From contig CALHYX010000042.1 of the NCBI GenBank assembly GCA_938041035.1, positions 1 through 64,000 on the forward strand: a stretch of 64,000 nucleotides of DNA. Reading direction: 5' to 3'. Below are positions 1 to 11,582 of the stretch, piece after piece. The stretch's first letter is position 1. The number at the start of each line of letters is the position of its first letter. A program made the position numbers and the translations under genes. The notes under the pieces are model-generated. The model made no database searches. It was not told the origin of the DNA and worked only from the letters and a program-made list of their open reading frames with translations. The DNA comes from an uncultured Acidimicrobiales bacterium. Its GTDB lineage: Bacteria > Actinomycetota > Acidimicrobiia > Acidimicrobiales > SHLQ01.

Positions 1-19
1 GATGGTTCGCGGCGGGGGA

Positions 20-1900
20 TCAGGGGGTGGGTGGGGTCTTTGGCGCGAGGTAGATGGCGGCGAGGGGTGGGAGGTCCACGGTCAGCGAATGCTGGTGGCC
101 GTGACGGGGTTCGTCGGTCGTCGCGAGGGTCTCCGGGTTACCGACACCGCTGCCGCCGAAGGCGACGTCGTCGCCGGAGATCAGCTCGGTCCAATCGCCC
201 GCTGCGGGTACGCCGAGCTGATAGCCGTAGCGGGGCGTCGGCGTGAAGTTCATGACGGCGAGCACGGGCCGCTCGCCCGGGGCCTGCCGGAAGAAGGCGA
301 GCACCGAGTTCTCCCCATCGTCGGCCACCGACCACCCGAATCCGGACGGATCATGATCCACCCGATGCAGGGCCGGTTCGGACCGATATAGGTCGTTCAA
401 CGCCCGGACGTAGTCCTTCACACCCCGATGGTCGTCCTGGGCAAGAACCTCCCACGGAAGCTCGGCCTCATGGTCCCACTCGTTCGGCGAAGCGAACTCC
501 GAGCCCATGAACAACAGCTTCTTGCCCGGCAGGGCGAACTGGTACCCGTACAACAGTCGAAGGTTGGCGAACCGCTGCCAGCGATCGCCGGGCTGGCGAT
601 CGAGTAGCGACCCTTTTCCGTGTACGACCTCGTCGTGCGAGAGCGCCAGCACGAAGTGTTCGTGGAAGGCGTAGACCATCCGAAACGTGAGCTCACCGAG
701 GTGCCAGTTGCGGTGCACCGGGTCCTTGGCAAAGAACTCCAGCGTGTCGTGCATCCAGCCCATGTCCCACTTGAAACCAAAGCCGAGGCCGCCGTTGGCG
801 GTGGGCTTCGACACACCTGGCCAGGCCGTCGATTCCTCGGCGATGATCTGAACGTCAGGGTGGTGCAGGTACAGCGACTCGTTCAGTTCCCGCAACAGGC
901 TCATCGCTTCGAGGTTCTCGCGACCACCGTGTTCGTTCGGCAACCACTCACCTTCGCGGCGGCTGTAGTCGCGGTAGAGCATCGAGGCGACCGCGTCGAC
1001 CCGCAACCCGTCGACGTGGAATCGATCGAGCCACAGCCGGGCGCTCGACAACAAGAAGCTGCGCACCTCCGCACGGCCGTAGTTGAAGATGGCACTCTTC
1101 CAGTCGGGGTGAAATCCCAGGCGGGGGTCGGCGTGTTCGTACAGGTAGGTGCCGTCGAACCGGGCCAACCCGTGTCCGTCGGTCGGGAAGTGTGACGGCA
1201 CCCAGTCGAGCAGCACGCCATAGCCGCGCTGATGCAACAGGTCGATGAGATACATCAGGTCTTCGGGTTCGCCATAGCGCGCCGTCGGGGCGAAGTAGCC
1301 CGTCGTTTGGTAGCCCCACGATCCGTAGAACGGGTGCTCCATGACCGGCAGCAGCTCGACGTGGGTGAACCCGGTCTCGTCGAGGTAGTCGGCGAGTTGG
1401 TGGGCGAGGCCGCGGTAGCCCTCGGGTTCATAGCGCCAGGAGCCGAGGTGCACCTCGTACACCGAAATCGGTGCGTCGTAGCGGTTGCGTGGCCCGCGGG
1501 TGGCCATCCACTCGTCGTCGGCCCAGTCGTGCCCGCCGTTCCAGATCTTCGAGCCGGTGCGCGGCGGTTCCTCCGCCGCGAACGCAACCGGGTCGGCCCG
1601 GTCGGTCGCCGCGCCGTCCCGGCCCACGATTCGGTACTTGTAGATCGCTCCCGGGGCAGCCCCGCTGACGTAGCCGGACCACACGCCGGCGTCCGACGGG
1701 GTCAGGGGGGCGGAGTCACCGTCCCAGCCGTTGAAGTCGCCGATCACCGAGACCTGTTGGGCAGCCGGCGCCCAAACGCGGAACGTACACCCGTCGGCAT
1801 CGGGGTGAGCGCCGAGAAAGGTGTAGATCTGGCCGTGGGTTCCGGCGGCGAAGCCGGCGACGTCGTCAGCGTCGATGGCCGCGGGCTGTAGTGCGGTCAT
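20..1900 (-). CDS. glgB: 1,4-alpha-glucan branching enzyme GlgB
   Basis: Makes the alpha-1,6 branches of glycogen in the cytoplasm by cutting and re-attaching alpha-1,4 chains (GH13 family). The 626-residue protein has an N-terminal CBM48-like module (about 25-120), then the TIM barrel. Catalytic residues are visible: nucleophile D302 in GLRVDAV, acid/base E355 in IIAEEST and D423 in LSHDEVVHGKG. A longer open frame exists upstream, but I chose the ATG at 1900 because it forms an ATGA overlap with the glgA stop and the conserved sequence begins just after it. It is the last gene of a glgX-glgA-glgB operon. Identification is firm; the exact N-terminus is slightly less so. Confidence 0.95.
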   Translation of the reverse strand: MTALQPAAIDADDVAGFAAGTHGQIYTFLGAHPDADGCTFRVWAPAAQQVSVIGDFNGWDGDSAPLTPSDAGVWSGYVSGAAPGAIYKYRIVGRDGAATDRADPVAFAAEEPPRTGSKIWNGGHDWADDEWMATRGPRNRYDAPISVYEVHLGSWRYEPEGYRGLAHQLADYLDETGFTHVELLPVMEHPFYGSWGYQTTGYFAPTARYGEPEDLMYLIDLLHQRGYGVLLDWVPSHFPTDGHGLARFDGTYLYEHADPRLGFHPDWKSAIFNYGRAEVRSFLLSSARLWLDRFHVDGLRVDAVASMLYRDYSRREGEWLPNEHGGRENLEAMSLLRELNESLYLHHPDVQIIAEESTAWPGVSKPTANGGLGFGFKWDMGWMHDTLEFFAKDPVHRNWHLGELTFRMVYAFHEHFVLALSHDEVVHGKGSLLDRQPGDRWQRFANLRLLYGYQFALPGKKLLFMGSEFASPNEWDHEAELPWEVLAQDDHRGVKDYVRALNDLYRSEPALHRVDHDPSGFGWSVADDGENSVLAFFRQAPGERPVLAVMNFTPTPRYGYQLGVPAAGDWTELISGDDVAFGGSGVGNPETLATTDEPRHGHQHSLTVDLPPLAAIYLAPKTPPTP

Positions 1901-3278
1901 CGGCGCTTCGCCCGGTCCGCGATGGCCGCCTCGTACACGGCGACATGGCGGCGCGCCGGCTCGGCCCACGACCAATCGGCGGTCATGCCCCGGCTCTGGA
2001 TGCCGGATCGACGCCGGGTCGATCGAATGGCTCGATGGATGGCGTCGAGCATGCCGACCGCATCGACGGTGTCGCTCACGAACCCGGTGCCGGACCGGCG
2101 ATCGACGTCGGCATCTATCACCGTGTCGCGCAGTCCACCGACGGCGGTCACGATGGGAATCGAGCCGTAGAGCATGGCCTGCATCTGGGCGAGCCCACAG
2201 GGTTCAAACCGACTCGGCATGGCGATGAAGTCGGTGCCGGCGAAGATCCGATGGGCCAGCCCGGCGTCGTACCCGTCGAGAAAGAACACCTGCTCGGGGC
2301 GTTTGGTGGCCGCGAGCGCCAGGGCCTGAGCCAGATCGGATTCCCCGCTGCCGAGCACGACGAGCCGGGCACCGAGGCTGGGTAGGAACCGCTCGATATC
2401 GAGAAGGAGGTCGATGCCCTTTTGTTCGACCAGACGGCCGATGACACCGATCATCGGCAGCTTCTCGTGCCGCCAACCGATCTCGCTCAGAAGCGCCTTG
2501 CGGTTGATCGCCCGCCCGGAAAGATCCTCGGCGACGTAGTTGGCTTCGATCAGCGGATCGGTGGCCGGGTTCCAGACGGCGGTATCGATGCCGTTGCGGA
2601 TGCCGACCAGACGATCGCCCAGGGCGACGAGGCGTTCGTGAAGGCCCGCACCATTCGCCGGGGTGAGAATCTCCGACGCGTACGACGGGCTCACCGAGAT
2701 CACCCGGTCGACCATCTGGATCGCACCGGCCACCGGGTTCGTGCCGCCGAACCAGGCGAAGCGATACGCGTCGGTCCGCAGGTGGCCCAGCCACCGGTCA
2801 TCGGTGATGCCCTGGTAGCCGAGGGTGTGGATGGTGAGCACCGTGGCGGGGCACCGGTCGACGAACGCCGGCGTCAGCGCGGTGTGCCAGTCGTTGAGAT
2901 GCACGACGTCGGGTCGACGGGTGCGCACGATCTCGGCCAGAGCGGCCGAGAAACCGAAAAAGCGGACATCGTTGTCGGGCCAGGGTTCGCCTTGGGCATC
3001 GACATAGGGCTGCGGCCGGGCCATCCCGGGCACATCGATGAGCGTGACCTCACCAACGCCGGGATACTCGCCGGTACGAGCCCACGCACCGCCGACCCAA
3101 TCCGGCACACGGACCTGATATTCGGTCTGCCCGGTGAGTTCGACCGTGCCGTAGTCGGGCAGCACAACGTCGACGTCCATTCCCGTCCGGCGCAGCTCAG
3201 CGACGAGCCCGCCGGCCGCTTCGGCGAGGCCACCCACCCGCGCCAGCGGTGTCAGCTCAGCGGCGGCAAAGAGAACCT

Positions 3279-3282
<4 letters not shown>
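1897..3282 (-). CDS. glgA: Glycogen synthase GlgA (GT5)
   Basis: Adds glucose from a nucleotide sugar, normally ADP-glucose in this family, to the growing alpha-1,4-glucan. The 461-residue GT-B protein starts with VKVLFAAAELTPLARVGGL. The C-terminal half has the FEPCGLAQMQA donor-binding motif followed by a GSIPIV..GGL segment. The classic KxGGL lysine near the N-terminus is an arginine here (RVGGL). The GTG at 3282 is chosen because it overlaps the glgX stop (GTGA) and has a GGAAGGAAG ribosome-binding sequence upstream; the open frame extends further but without conserved residues. Translational coupling to both neighbours is likely. No glgC lies nearby, so donor synthesis is encoded elsewhere. 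Confidence 0.9.
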
Positions 3283-5393
<2,111 letters not shown>

Positions 5394-5524
5394 CTACCGC
5401 TCTCACCAACTCCACTGTGCTTCGTGGCCTCGTCGCCGAGGCGGCCGATCCTCGGGTGGTTCACCCGTGGTGACCCATCGGCGAAGGAGCCGGAGAATCC
5501 AGCGGAGTTTGGCGAGTTACTGCA
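5394..5524. other. Spacer upstream of the glg operon
   Basis: This 131-bp gap separates the carotenoid oxygenase stop from the glgX start, both on the minus strand. It must hold the glg promoter and the end of the oxygenase transcript. I see a short inverted repeat (CGGGTG-GTT-CACCCG near 5453-5467) but no convincing terminator T-run and no clear promoter hexamers. Confidence 0.4.
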
Positions 5525-6898
5525 TTAGCTCACCCAGGCGCCGTGAAAGCCGTTCGGAACCCGCCGCGGAAGGCTGATGCGAGCGACCTCGGGGCCGCTG
5601 ATGTCCTGGGCATCGAGCAGAACCAGATCGCTGCTGTTCGCGCCCTGGTCATACACCAGCACCATGAGCCAGCCGTCGTCTTCGGCGGTGCCCCCGTCCC
5701 GCGGGATGAACAACGGTTCGGCGCCGCCGCGGCCGGGCCCGTGGTCGTGCACCGTCACCGCGCCGCTGTCGAAGTCGATCTTGTTGGTCCCCGAGAACCA
5801 GGTCTCTTCGTCGGACCCGTTGGCACCGATGCTGGAGGTGTAGCCGAACCGGTGCCGGGTGTTGCTGTAGCGGCCCGACACGATCGGGAACTCGTGGCCG
5901 CGGTCGTCGATGCGTTCGGTGTGCACGGTGCGGGTGGCGGGGTCGACCGTCCAGCGGTCGAGCGTGGGCGTCGAGTCGCCCACCGGTCCGAGGAGGTCGA
6001 GGTCGAACATCTTGTCGTAACGGCAGATGTCGAGCACGACCTTGCCGTCGTCGGTGTCGTAGGCGTTGAGGGGGTGAAAGACATAGGACAGCGGCACGTC
6101 GACCCACACGATGTCGTCGGCGGTGTCGGCGCCACGGTCGAGCAGTCCGACGCGAGCGCCGTGATCGGGGTTCCACTTCATCGGGAAGCTGGCGCCCTGC
6201 ATCGCCATCTCGATGTCGACCGTGACCGGCAGGTCGTACACGATCGCCTTGGACGCGGTCAACGACATGTCGTGGATCATCGGCATGTCGGCGACCGGCA
6301 CCTCGACCAGCTTGGTGACCGTCGCGTCGGGGCCCACGACCATGTACTGCACGTGGTCGGCGACATCCGGGTAGCTGTAGCAAACGGCGTGAAGCTCGCC
6401 GGTATCACGATCGTATTTGGGGTGGGCGGTGAACCCGTTGGGCAGGGTCCCGCCAAAGTCGTCGTAGGCGATCGTTTCGAGCTCGTCGGTGAGTCGGGCG
6501 GGGCGGCCTCCGGCTTCGACCATGGCCCAGATCGACCCGGCGAACGCGCCCACACTGGTGTTGGGCCCTCCCCGACCATCGTCTCCCGGTGGAACCTCGG
6601 TTCCGAGGTGGGCGGCGACGCTCTCACTGCGCACCCAACGGTTGCGGTACCACTCGGCCCGACCTCCACGGATGCGAACACCGTGCACCATGCCGTCGCC
6701 GACGAACCAGTGGGCGGGGTCGCCGCTGGTGTCGATGGGGTTCGGGCCGTTACGCAACCACCGGCCGTCGAGCTGCTCCGGTATCTCGCCCGTCACCGGC
6801 AGGTTCTCGACCGTGATCTCGTCGGGAACCGGGGCCATGTTGCCCTCGAGGTAGGGGTTGCTCGCCGCAACCGGGGCGTTCACGTCGTCGATACTCAT
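5525..6898 (-). CDS. Carotenoid cleavage oxygenase family protein
   Basis: Member of the RPE65/apocarotenoid oxygenase family of non-heme iron(II) enzymes, which cleave double bonds in carotenoids, apocarotenoids or stilbenes. The four iron-ligand histidines of this beta-propeller family are visible: H159 (FTAHPK), H209 (MIHDMS), H275 (YVFHPLNAYD) and H452 near the C-terminus (NGFHGAW). The WLRNGPNP segment near residue 47 is also typical. Length 457 fits. The ATG at 6898 follows AGGAGAACCC, a good ribosome-binding site, so the longer frame upstream is rejected. It is a probable transcript partner of the downstream-oriented MMPL gene (51-bp gap). No carotenoid synthesis gene is nearby, so the substrate is unknown. 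Confidence 0.88.
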   Translation of the reverse strand: MSIDDVNAPVAASNPYLEGNMAPVPDEITVENLPVTGEIPEQLDGRWLRNGPNPIDTSGDPAHWFVGDGMVHGVRIRGGRAEWYRNRWVRSESVAAHLGTEVPPGDDGRGGPNTSVGAFAGSIWAMVEAGGRPARLTDELETIAYDDFGGTLPNGFTAHPKYDRDTGELHAVCYSYPDVADHVQYMVVGPDATVTKLVEVPVADMPMIHDMSLTASKAIVYDLPVTVDIEMAMQGASFPMKWNPDHGARVGLLDRGADTADDIVWVDVPLSYVFHPLNAYDTDDGKVVLDICRYDKMFDLDLLGPVGDSTPTLDRWTVDPATRTVHTERIDDRGHEFPIVSGRYSNTRHRFGYTSSIGANGSDEETWFSGTNKIDFDSGAVTVHDHGPGRGGAEPLFIPRDGGTAEDDGWLMVLVYDQGANSSDLVLLDAQDISGPEVARISLPRRVPNGFHGAWVS

Positions 6899-6949
6899 GG
6901 GGTTCTCCTGGGTGTGAGGGGTTGCGGTTGGCGGGGATCCACCGGTCAA

Positions 6950-9253
6950 CTATCCAACCAATGGCCGGTCGGTGTCGATTGCTGAGGGGTCCGAGACCGA
7001 GGCGGCCAATTCTCGCACCTCGTCGAGCAGGTCGATCAGCTCCTCGGTGCTGGGCTCGGGTTCGGGGTCGGCCTCGCTCAGACCAAACCGGTCGTGCACG
7101 GCTCGCAGTGGAGCGGGCGCCCACCAGTTCGCCCCTCCGGCCAGTTTCATCAGGGCCGGCACCAACGTGGCCCGCACGATCGTTGCGTCCATGAGCACCG
7201 CCATGGCGAGCCCCAGACCGAACAGCTTGATGAAGGTGATCTGGCTCGTGCCGAAGGCGAGGAAGGTCACGGCGAGCAGGACGGCGGCGGCGGTGACGAT
7301 TCGGCCGGTCCGTTCCAGACCCAGCGCCACGGCCCGGTCGTTGTCGCCGGTGCGATCGAACTCCTCCTTGATCCGGGAGAGCAGAAAGACCTCGTAGTCC
7401 ATCGACAAGCCGAAGGCGATGCAGAACATCAGGATCGGCGTGGTCACGTCCGTCATGCCCGTGGCGGTGAAGTCGAGCAAACCCGCACCGTTGCCCTGCT
7501 GGAACACCCAGACCATGGCGCCGAAGGTCGCGGTGAGCGACAAGAGGTTCAACACGATGGCCTTCAGCGGCACGAGCAGCGAACCAAACATAAGGAACAA
7601 CAGCACGAAGGTCGAAGCAGCGATGATGGCGGCGGCGAGGGGGACCCGAGCGAAGATCGCCGCTTTCGAATCCACCGATTCGGCGGCCTGTCCACCGACG
7701 AGCAGCTCGTCGAACGAGGTGTCCATGGCGCGGGTGGCGGCGACGAGCGCTTCGGCCTCGGGCGAGATCGTCTCGACACCGGGCACGACGTTGAACCAGG
7801 CGGCGCCGACCGTTCGCATACCGGCGATGGTTGGATCGACCGGAGCGATCTGTACGCCGTCGACGAACCGGCCCACGGCCGAGTCGACCCGAACCACGTC
7901 GGCGAGCTGGGACAGCGCGATCGCTTGGGCGGCGACGGCTTCGTCGCTCACCTCGCCGCGGACGACGACCGGGAAGGCCCCCGATTCGTTGCTGTCGAAC
8001 TCGGCCCGGATGGTTTCGGACACTTCCCGGGCGGGGTCGCCCTCGGGCAGCACCCGGTGGTCGTTGGCTCCCCATTCGACGTTGAGGAACGGCAGACCGA
8101 GCGCCAGAAGGAGCACGATCACGGCACCGGCGATCGGCAGCGGCCGGGCCATGACGAACACGGCCACCCGGTGCCAGAATCCCTCGCCATCCACCTGCCG
8201 GCGAACGCCCTTGCGGCGCCCGAAGACCTGCCACCTGTTCACCCGTTCGCCGAGGAGCGCCAGGATGGCGGGCAGCGTGACGGTGGCGGCGACCATGGCG
8301 ACCAAGAGCACACCGATGCCCGCGTAGGCGAAGGACCGCAGGAAGTAGAGCGGAAACACAAACAGCGCCGATAGCGACACCGCGACCGTGAGGCCGCTGA
8401 ACGCAACCGTGCGCCCCGCCGTCTCCACCGTGCGTACCACCGCCGCGTCGCTGCTCAGGCCGCGGGCGAGTTCTTCGCGGAACCTCGACACGACGAACAG
8501 GCTGTAGTCGATGGCGAGGCCAAGACCGAGGGCGGTGACCAGGTTGATCGAAAAGATCGACACATCGGTGACGCCCGTGACCAGGTACAGGACGACGAAG
8601 GCACCCAGTATTGCCATGATGCCGACGGCGACCGGGAGCAGGGCGGCGACGATGCCGCCGAAGACGCCGATCAGCAGGACCAGCGTGATCGGGATGGCCG
8701 CGGCTTCGGCTCGCTTGAGGTCCTTTTCGATCGTCGTGCCGACCCGTTCGAAGATCTCGGCCACGCCGCCGAGTTCCACGTCGAGCCCGCCATAGGTGCC
8801 GACGTATTCCTCGGACATGGCGGCGACGGTGGCGTCCCATTCCGGGTTGGTGTCGGGTGCACCGGGGATGCGGGCGAGCACCAGGGCCTTGTCACCGTCG
8901 ATACTGCGCAACGGCGGTGCCTGGCCCAGGCTCCAGTAGCTCACCACATTGGCCAGGTCGGGCCGGGCCGCCAGCTCGGCGGTAAAGGCCAGGCCGGCGG
9001 TGGCGACCTCGGGCGAGTCGACCGAGCCGTCAGTGCTCAGCAGAAACACCACGTTGGGAGCGCCGGCATCGAATTGCTGGTCGAGCAGCTGCCGGGCGGC
9101 GACCGACTCGGTGCTCGGGTCTTCAAAGCCGCCGGTGGAGAGACGGTCGAAGACGGCGCCGCCAAGCGCGGCGGCCACGATGAGCCCGATCACGCTGAAG
9201 AGCAACACTCGCTTCCGACGGCGAACAACGAATTTTCCGAGCGTGGTGAACAT
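6950..9253 (-). CDS. MMPL/RND-family membrane transporter
   Basis: A 767-residue inner-membrane protein of the MMPL type, a proton-driven exporter class that moves lipids or hydrophobic compounds in actinobacteria. Architecture seen: an N-terminal membrane helix (VLLFSVIGLIVAAALGGAVF), a large extracytoplasmic domain, a block of helices with INLVTALGLGLAIDYSLFVVSRF, a second domain, and a second helix block with FCIAFGLSMDYEVFLLSRIKEEF. The two Asp-Tyr pairs in the repeats are the family's proton-relay region. The ATG at 9253 begins the conserved sequence; upstream frame residues come from the operator region. It is divergent from a TetR gene, which very likely represses it. Cargo cannot be told from sequence. 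Confidence 0.88.
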   Translation of the reverse strand: MFTTLGKFVVRRRKRVLLFSVIGLIVAAALGGAVFDRLSTGGFEDPSTESVAARQLLDQQFDAGAPNVVFLLSTDGSVDSPEVATAGLAFTAELAARPDLANVVSYWSLGQAPPLRSIDGDKALVLARIPGAPDTNPEWDATVAAMSEEYVGTYGGLDVELGGVAEIFERVGTTIEKDLKRAEAAAIPITLVLLIGVFGGIVAALLPVAVGIMAILGAFVVLYLVTGVTDVSIFSINLVTALGLGLAIDYSLFVVSRFREELARGLSSDAAVVRTVETAGRTVAFSGLTVAVSLSALFVFPLYFLRSFAYAGIGVLLVAMVAATVTLPAILALLGERVNRWQVFGRRKGVRRQVDGEGFWHRVAVFVMARPLPIAGAVIVLLLALGLPFLNVEWGANDHRVLPEGDPAREVSETIRAEFDSNESGAFPVVVRGEVSDEAVAAQAIALSQLADVVRVDSAVGRFVDGVQIAPVDPTIAGMRTVGAAWFNVVPGVETISPEAEALVAATRAMDTSFDELLVGGQAAESVDSKAAIFARVPLAAAIIAASTFVLLFLMFGSLLVPLKAIVLNLLSLTATFGAMVWVFQQGNGAGLLDFTATGMTDVTTPILMFCIAFGLSMDYEVFLLSRIKEEFDRTGDNDRAVALGLERTGRIVTAAAVLLAVTFLAFGTSQITFIKLFGLGLAMAVLMDATIVRATLVPALMKLAGGANWWAPAPLRAVHDRFGLSEADPEPEPSTEELIDLLDEVRELAASVSDPSAIDTDRPLVG

Positions 9254-9300
9254 CGGGTCCCGCTTTCTGTTTCCCCGCAGTGGGTTGAGTGGGTTAACAT

Positions 9301-9328
9301 TCGTACATGAACACCTGTACATGTACGA
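9301..9328. promoter_or_regulatory. Inverted repeat, candidate TetR operator
   Basis: TCGTACATG at 9301-9309 is exactly mirrored by CATGTACGA at 9320-9328, and the right arm overlaps a perfect 10-bp palindrome GTACATGTAC (9317-9326). It lies between the divergent MMPL and TetR genes. Function as an operator is inferred from position and symmetry. Confidence 0.55.
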
Positions 9329-9334
9329 GCTTAC

Positions 9335-9350
9335 GTTTACATATGTAAAC
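9335..9350. promoter_or_regulatory. Perfect 16-bp palindrome, candidate TetR operator
   Basis: GTTTACATATGTAAAC is a perfect palindrome 24 bp upstream of the TetR start and within the shared promoter region of the MMPL gene. Its AT-rich composition stands out in this GC-rich window. Its length and symmetry fit a TetR dimer site and suggest autoregulation plus control of the exporter. Confidence 0.65.
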
Positions 9351-9373
9351 CTTTCTGGCAACCTATACTTGCT

Positions 9374-9997
9374 GTGATGTCGGTCACCTCAACCCGCACC
9401 CGAAGCCCCCGCGGCGAAGGCGAGCAGCTCCGCGACGAGCTGCTTCTGGCCGCCGCGGCCCTGCTCGGCGAACACGGCTCCATCGACAAGGTGAGCCTCC
9501 GGGCCGTCGCGTCGCGCACCGGGGTTTCCCCCACCGCGGTGTATCGCCACTTCGCCAACCACGAAGAGTTGATGATCGAGTCGGTGCTGTCGTGCTGGAA
9601 GGCCTTTGACGATGCCGTCTGCCCCGTCCTCGACGGCGACGGCGACCCGTTCGCCATGTTCCAGGCCCTCGGCGACGCCTACGTCGACTTCGCCATGGCC
9701 GACATCGGCCGCTACAACGTCCTGTTCGCCGACGATCTGTTGCACCTACCTCGCGTGCAGGAGGCGAGCCTGCTCATCTTCGCCAAGCTGGTCGACCTGG
9801 TCGACCGCATGCTGCAAGCCAACGGTGACCGACGCGATTCCTTCTTCGTCGCCACCCAGGTGCAGACCTTCATGCACGGCATGATCTTGATGTGTGCCCA
9901 TGACCACGGCGAGGACATCGGCAACCCGTTCCCGCCGATCGAGGAACTGCTCGCCGATCTCCCGGCCCGGATGGGCCTCGAACCCAAGTCGACCTGA
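9374..9997 (+). CDS. TetR-family transcriptional regulator
   Basis: A 207-residue regulator with an N-terminal TetR helix-turn-helix (VSLRAVASRTGVSPTAVYRHF, about residues 40-60) and a ligand-binding C-terminal half not assignable to a subfamily. Transcribed divergently from the MMPL exporter, with two symmetric sites in the 120-bp gap, the standard arrangement for a local repressor that responds to the exporter's substrate. The frame begins with GTG ATG; either 9374 or the ATG at 9377 may be used. Confidence 0.88.
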   Translation: MMSVTSTRTRSPRGEGEQLRDELLLAAAALLGEHGSIDKVSLRAVASRTGVSPTAVYRHFANHEELMIESVLSCWKAFDDAVCPVLDGDGDPFAMFQALGDAYVDFAMADIGRYNVLFADDLLHLPRVQEASLLIFAKLVDLVDRMLQANGDRRDSFFVATQVQTFMHGMILMCAHDHGEDIGNPFPPIEELLADLPARMGLEPKST

Positions 9998-10007
9998 CCC
10001 GGAACCG

Positions 10008-11582
10008 CTAGACCCGCTCGTTCGTAGTTCCCGCCACCACGGCGAGCAGGTCGCGTAGCTCGCGGTGTTCGGCGAGCACCGTCTCGATCGGGTCGATGAC
10101 CTCGGTCTGGGCGACCTCCACCACGCCGTCACGCATCGCGGCCCGCACCCGACGGGCGCGGCGTTTGGCACCGATCGCCGCCGGGATCCTCGAGAGCAGG
10201 GCGATGGCGATCCCGAGAATCACCCCGCCGAGCACCAGCAGGCTCGGCACCGGCAACCAGTCGACGCCCGGGGTTGAAATGGCGAGCGCGTCGGTGTCGA
10301 ACCGGAAGAACGTCTCGGTGGCGGCGAGCACGATGAGCCACACGATGCCCACCACCGCGGCCAGGATCAGCGCACCCTGGATCGCCTTCACGGCCGACCA
10401 CCACGCCGGGCGCGTTCGTTGCGAACGCGCCGTGCGATTGGTTACCCCACCGAGGGCTTCGAGCACATCGGGGCCGCGATCCTGAGCGGCGCGGCGAACC
10501 GCCTGGGGCCACGGCGCCCCCAGGTCTGCGCCCGCGGCCTCGCCGAGTTCGCGCAGTGCCGCCGCCACCTCGGCCTCGGCGACCACACTGGCTCCGGGCT
10601 GGTGCAGGTCGGCCAGCGGTTGCCGCCGCCACCGCCGGGCCAGCCGGGTCGGGGGCCAACCGGTTGCCACGGCCGCATCGCGTCGGTGCTGGGCCGCAGC
10701 CGTGGCCGCCGCGGCATCCGAACCGGCGGCGCGCGCCAGACCTTCGACGAGGCGACCCCGATCGGCGTCGTCGATACGGACGTCGGCGGAACGGTCACCG
10801 CCTGGGTCGAGGTCGACCGCCGCCTGGCGCAGGTCGGCGTCGAGTCGGTCGACCACCGCCTCGCGTTCGGCGACCTCGCGGCGGAGCAGCTCCCGCAGTT
10901 CGGGTAGCCCCTCACCGGTGTTGACCGCGACGGGAAACACCTGTGCATCGACGATGCCCGAATCGGCCACCTTCGCCCCCAGGTCGGTCGTGCAGGCCAG
11001 CCGTTGCTCCGCGTCGAGCAGGTCGACCTTGTTGAGCACGAACCGCATGATGTCGCCATGCCCGGCGAGGGGCCGCAGGTACTGCTCGTGGAGCGCCAGG
11101 TCGGCGTACTTCTGCGGGTCGACCACCCAGATGAGAAGATCGACCAGTTCGACCAGCCGATCGACCTCGATGCGGTGTTCGGCCGCGGTCGAGTCGTGGT
11201 CGGGGAGATCCAGCAGCACCAGACCGTCGAGTTCGCTCGGGCCCTGAAGGTGGTGCCGGCGGGGAACGGCCAACCAGTCGAGCAACCCGGCGGCGGGGTC
11301 GCCCCAGGTGCAGGCATGCGTCGATGACGTCGTCGGGCGGCGCACGCCGGGTTCGGACAGCTGCTCGCCGGTCAGCGCGTTGAACAACGACGACTTTCCC
11401 GCTCCGGTCGGGCCGGCGAGCGCGATCACCGTGTGATCGGTGCCGTGACCCAGCCGGCCGCGGATCTTGTCGGCCAACGCAGCCGCATTGTCGACGGTGG
11501 CGTCGGCGAGGCGACCGCGCGACAACCCGACGGCCCGGTCGAGGCCGGCCGTGCGTTCGGCGAGGGTGGCGGTGTCGGTCAC
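10008..11582 (-). CDS. Dynamin-like/YfjP-type GTPase with two membrane helices
   Basis: A 524-residue GTPase. G1 P-loop GPTGAGKSS is at residues 57-65, G3 is DLPDHD at about 125, and G4 NKVD is at 184-187. The C-terminal third has two hydrophobic segments (about 395-420 and 435-455) followed by a basic stretch, so it is probably membrane-associated. It overlaps the upstream GTPase gene by 4 bp (ATGA), so the two proteins are made together and probably work as a pair. Paired membrane GTPases of this general design occur widely in actinobacteria; some bacterial dynamin-like pairs remodel membranes or act in division. The specific role here is unknown. Confidence 0.75.
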   Translation of the reverse strand: MTDTATLAERTAGLDRAVGLSRGRLADATVDNAAALADKIRGRLGHGTDHTVIALAGPTGAGKSSLFNALTGEQLSEPGVRRPTTSSTHACTWGDPAAGLLDWLAVPRRHHLQGPSELDGLVLLDLPDHDSTAAEHRIEVDRLVELVDLLIWVVDPQKYADLALHEQYLRPLAGHGDIMRFVLNKVDLLDAEQRLACTTDLGAKVADSGIVDAQVFPVAVNTGEGLPELRELLRREVAEREAVVDRLDADLRQAAVDLDPGGDRSADVRIDDADRGRLVEGLARAAGSDAAAATAAAQHRRDAAVATGWPPTRLARRWRRQPLADLHQPGASVVAEAEVAAALRELGEAAGADLGAPWPQAVRRAAQDRGPDVLEALGGVTNRTARSQRTRPAWWSAVKAIQGALILAAVVGIVWLIVLAATETFFRFDTDALAISTPGVDWLPVPSLLVLGGVILGIAIALLSRIPAAIGAKRRARRVRAAMRDGVVEVAQTEVIDPIETVLAEHRELRDLLAVVAGTTNERV

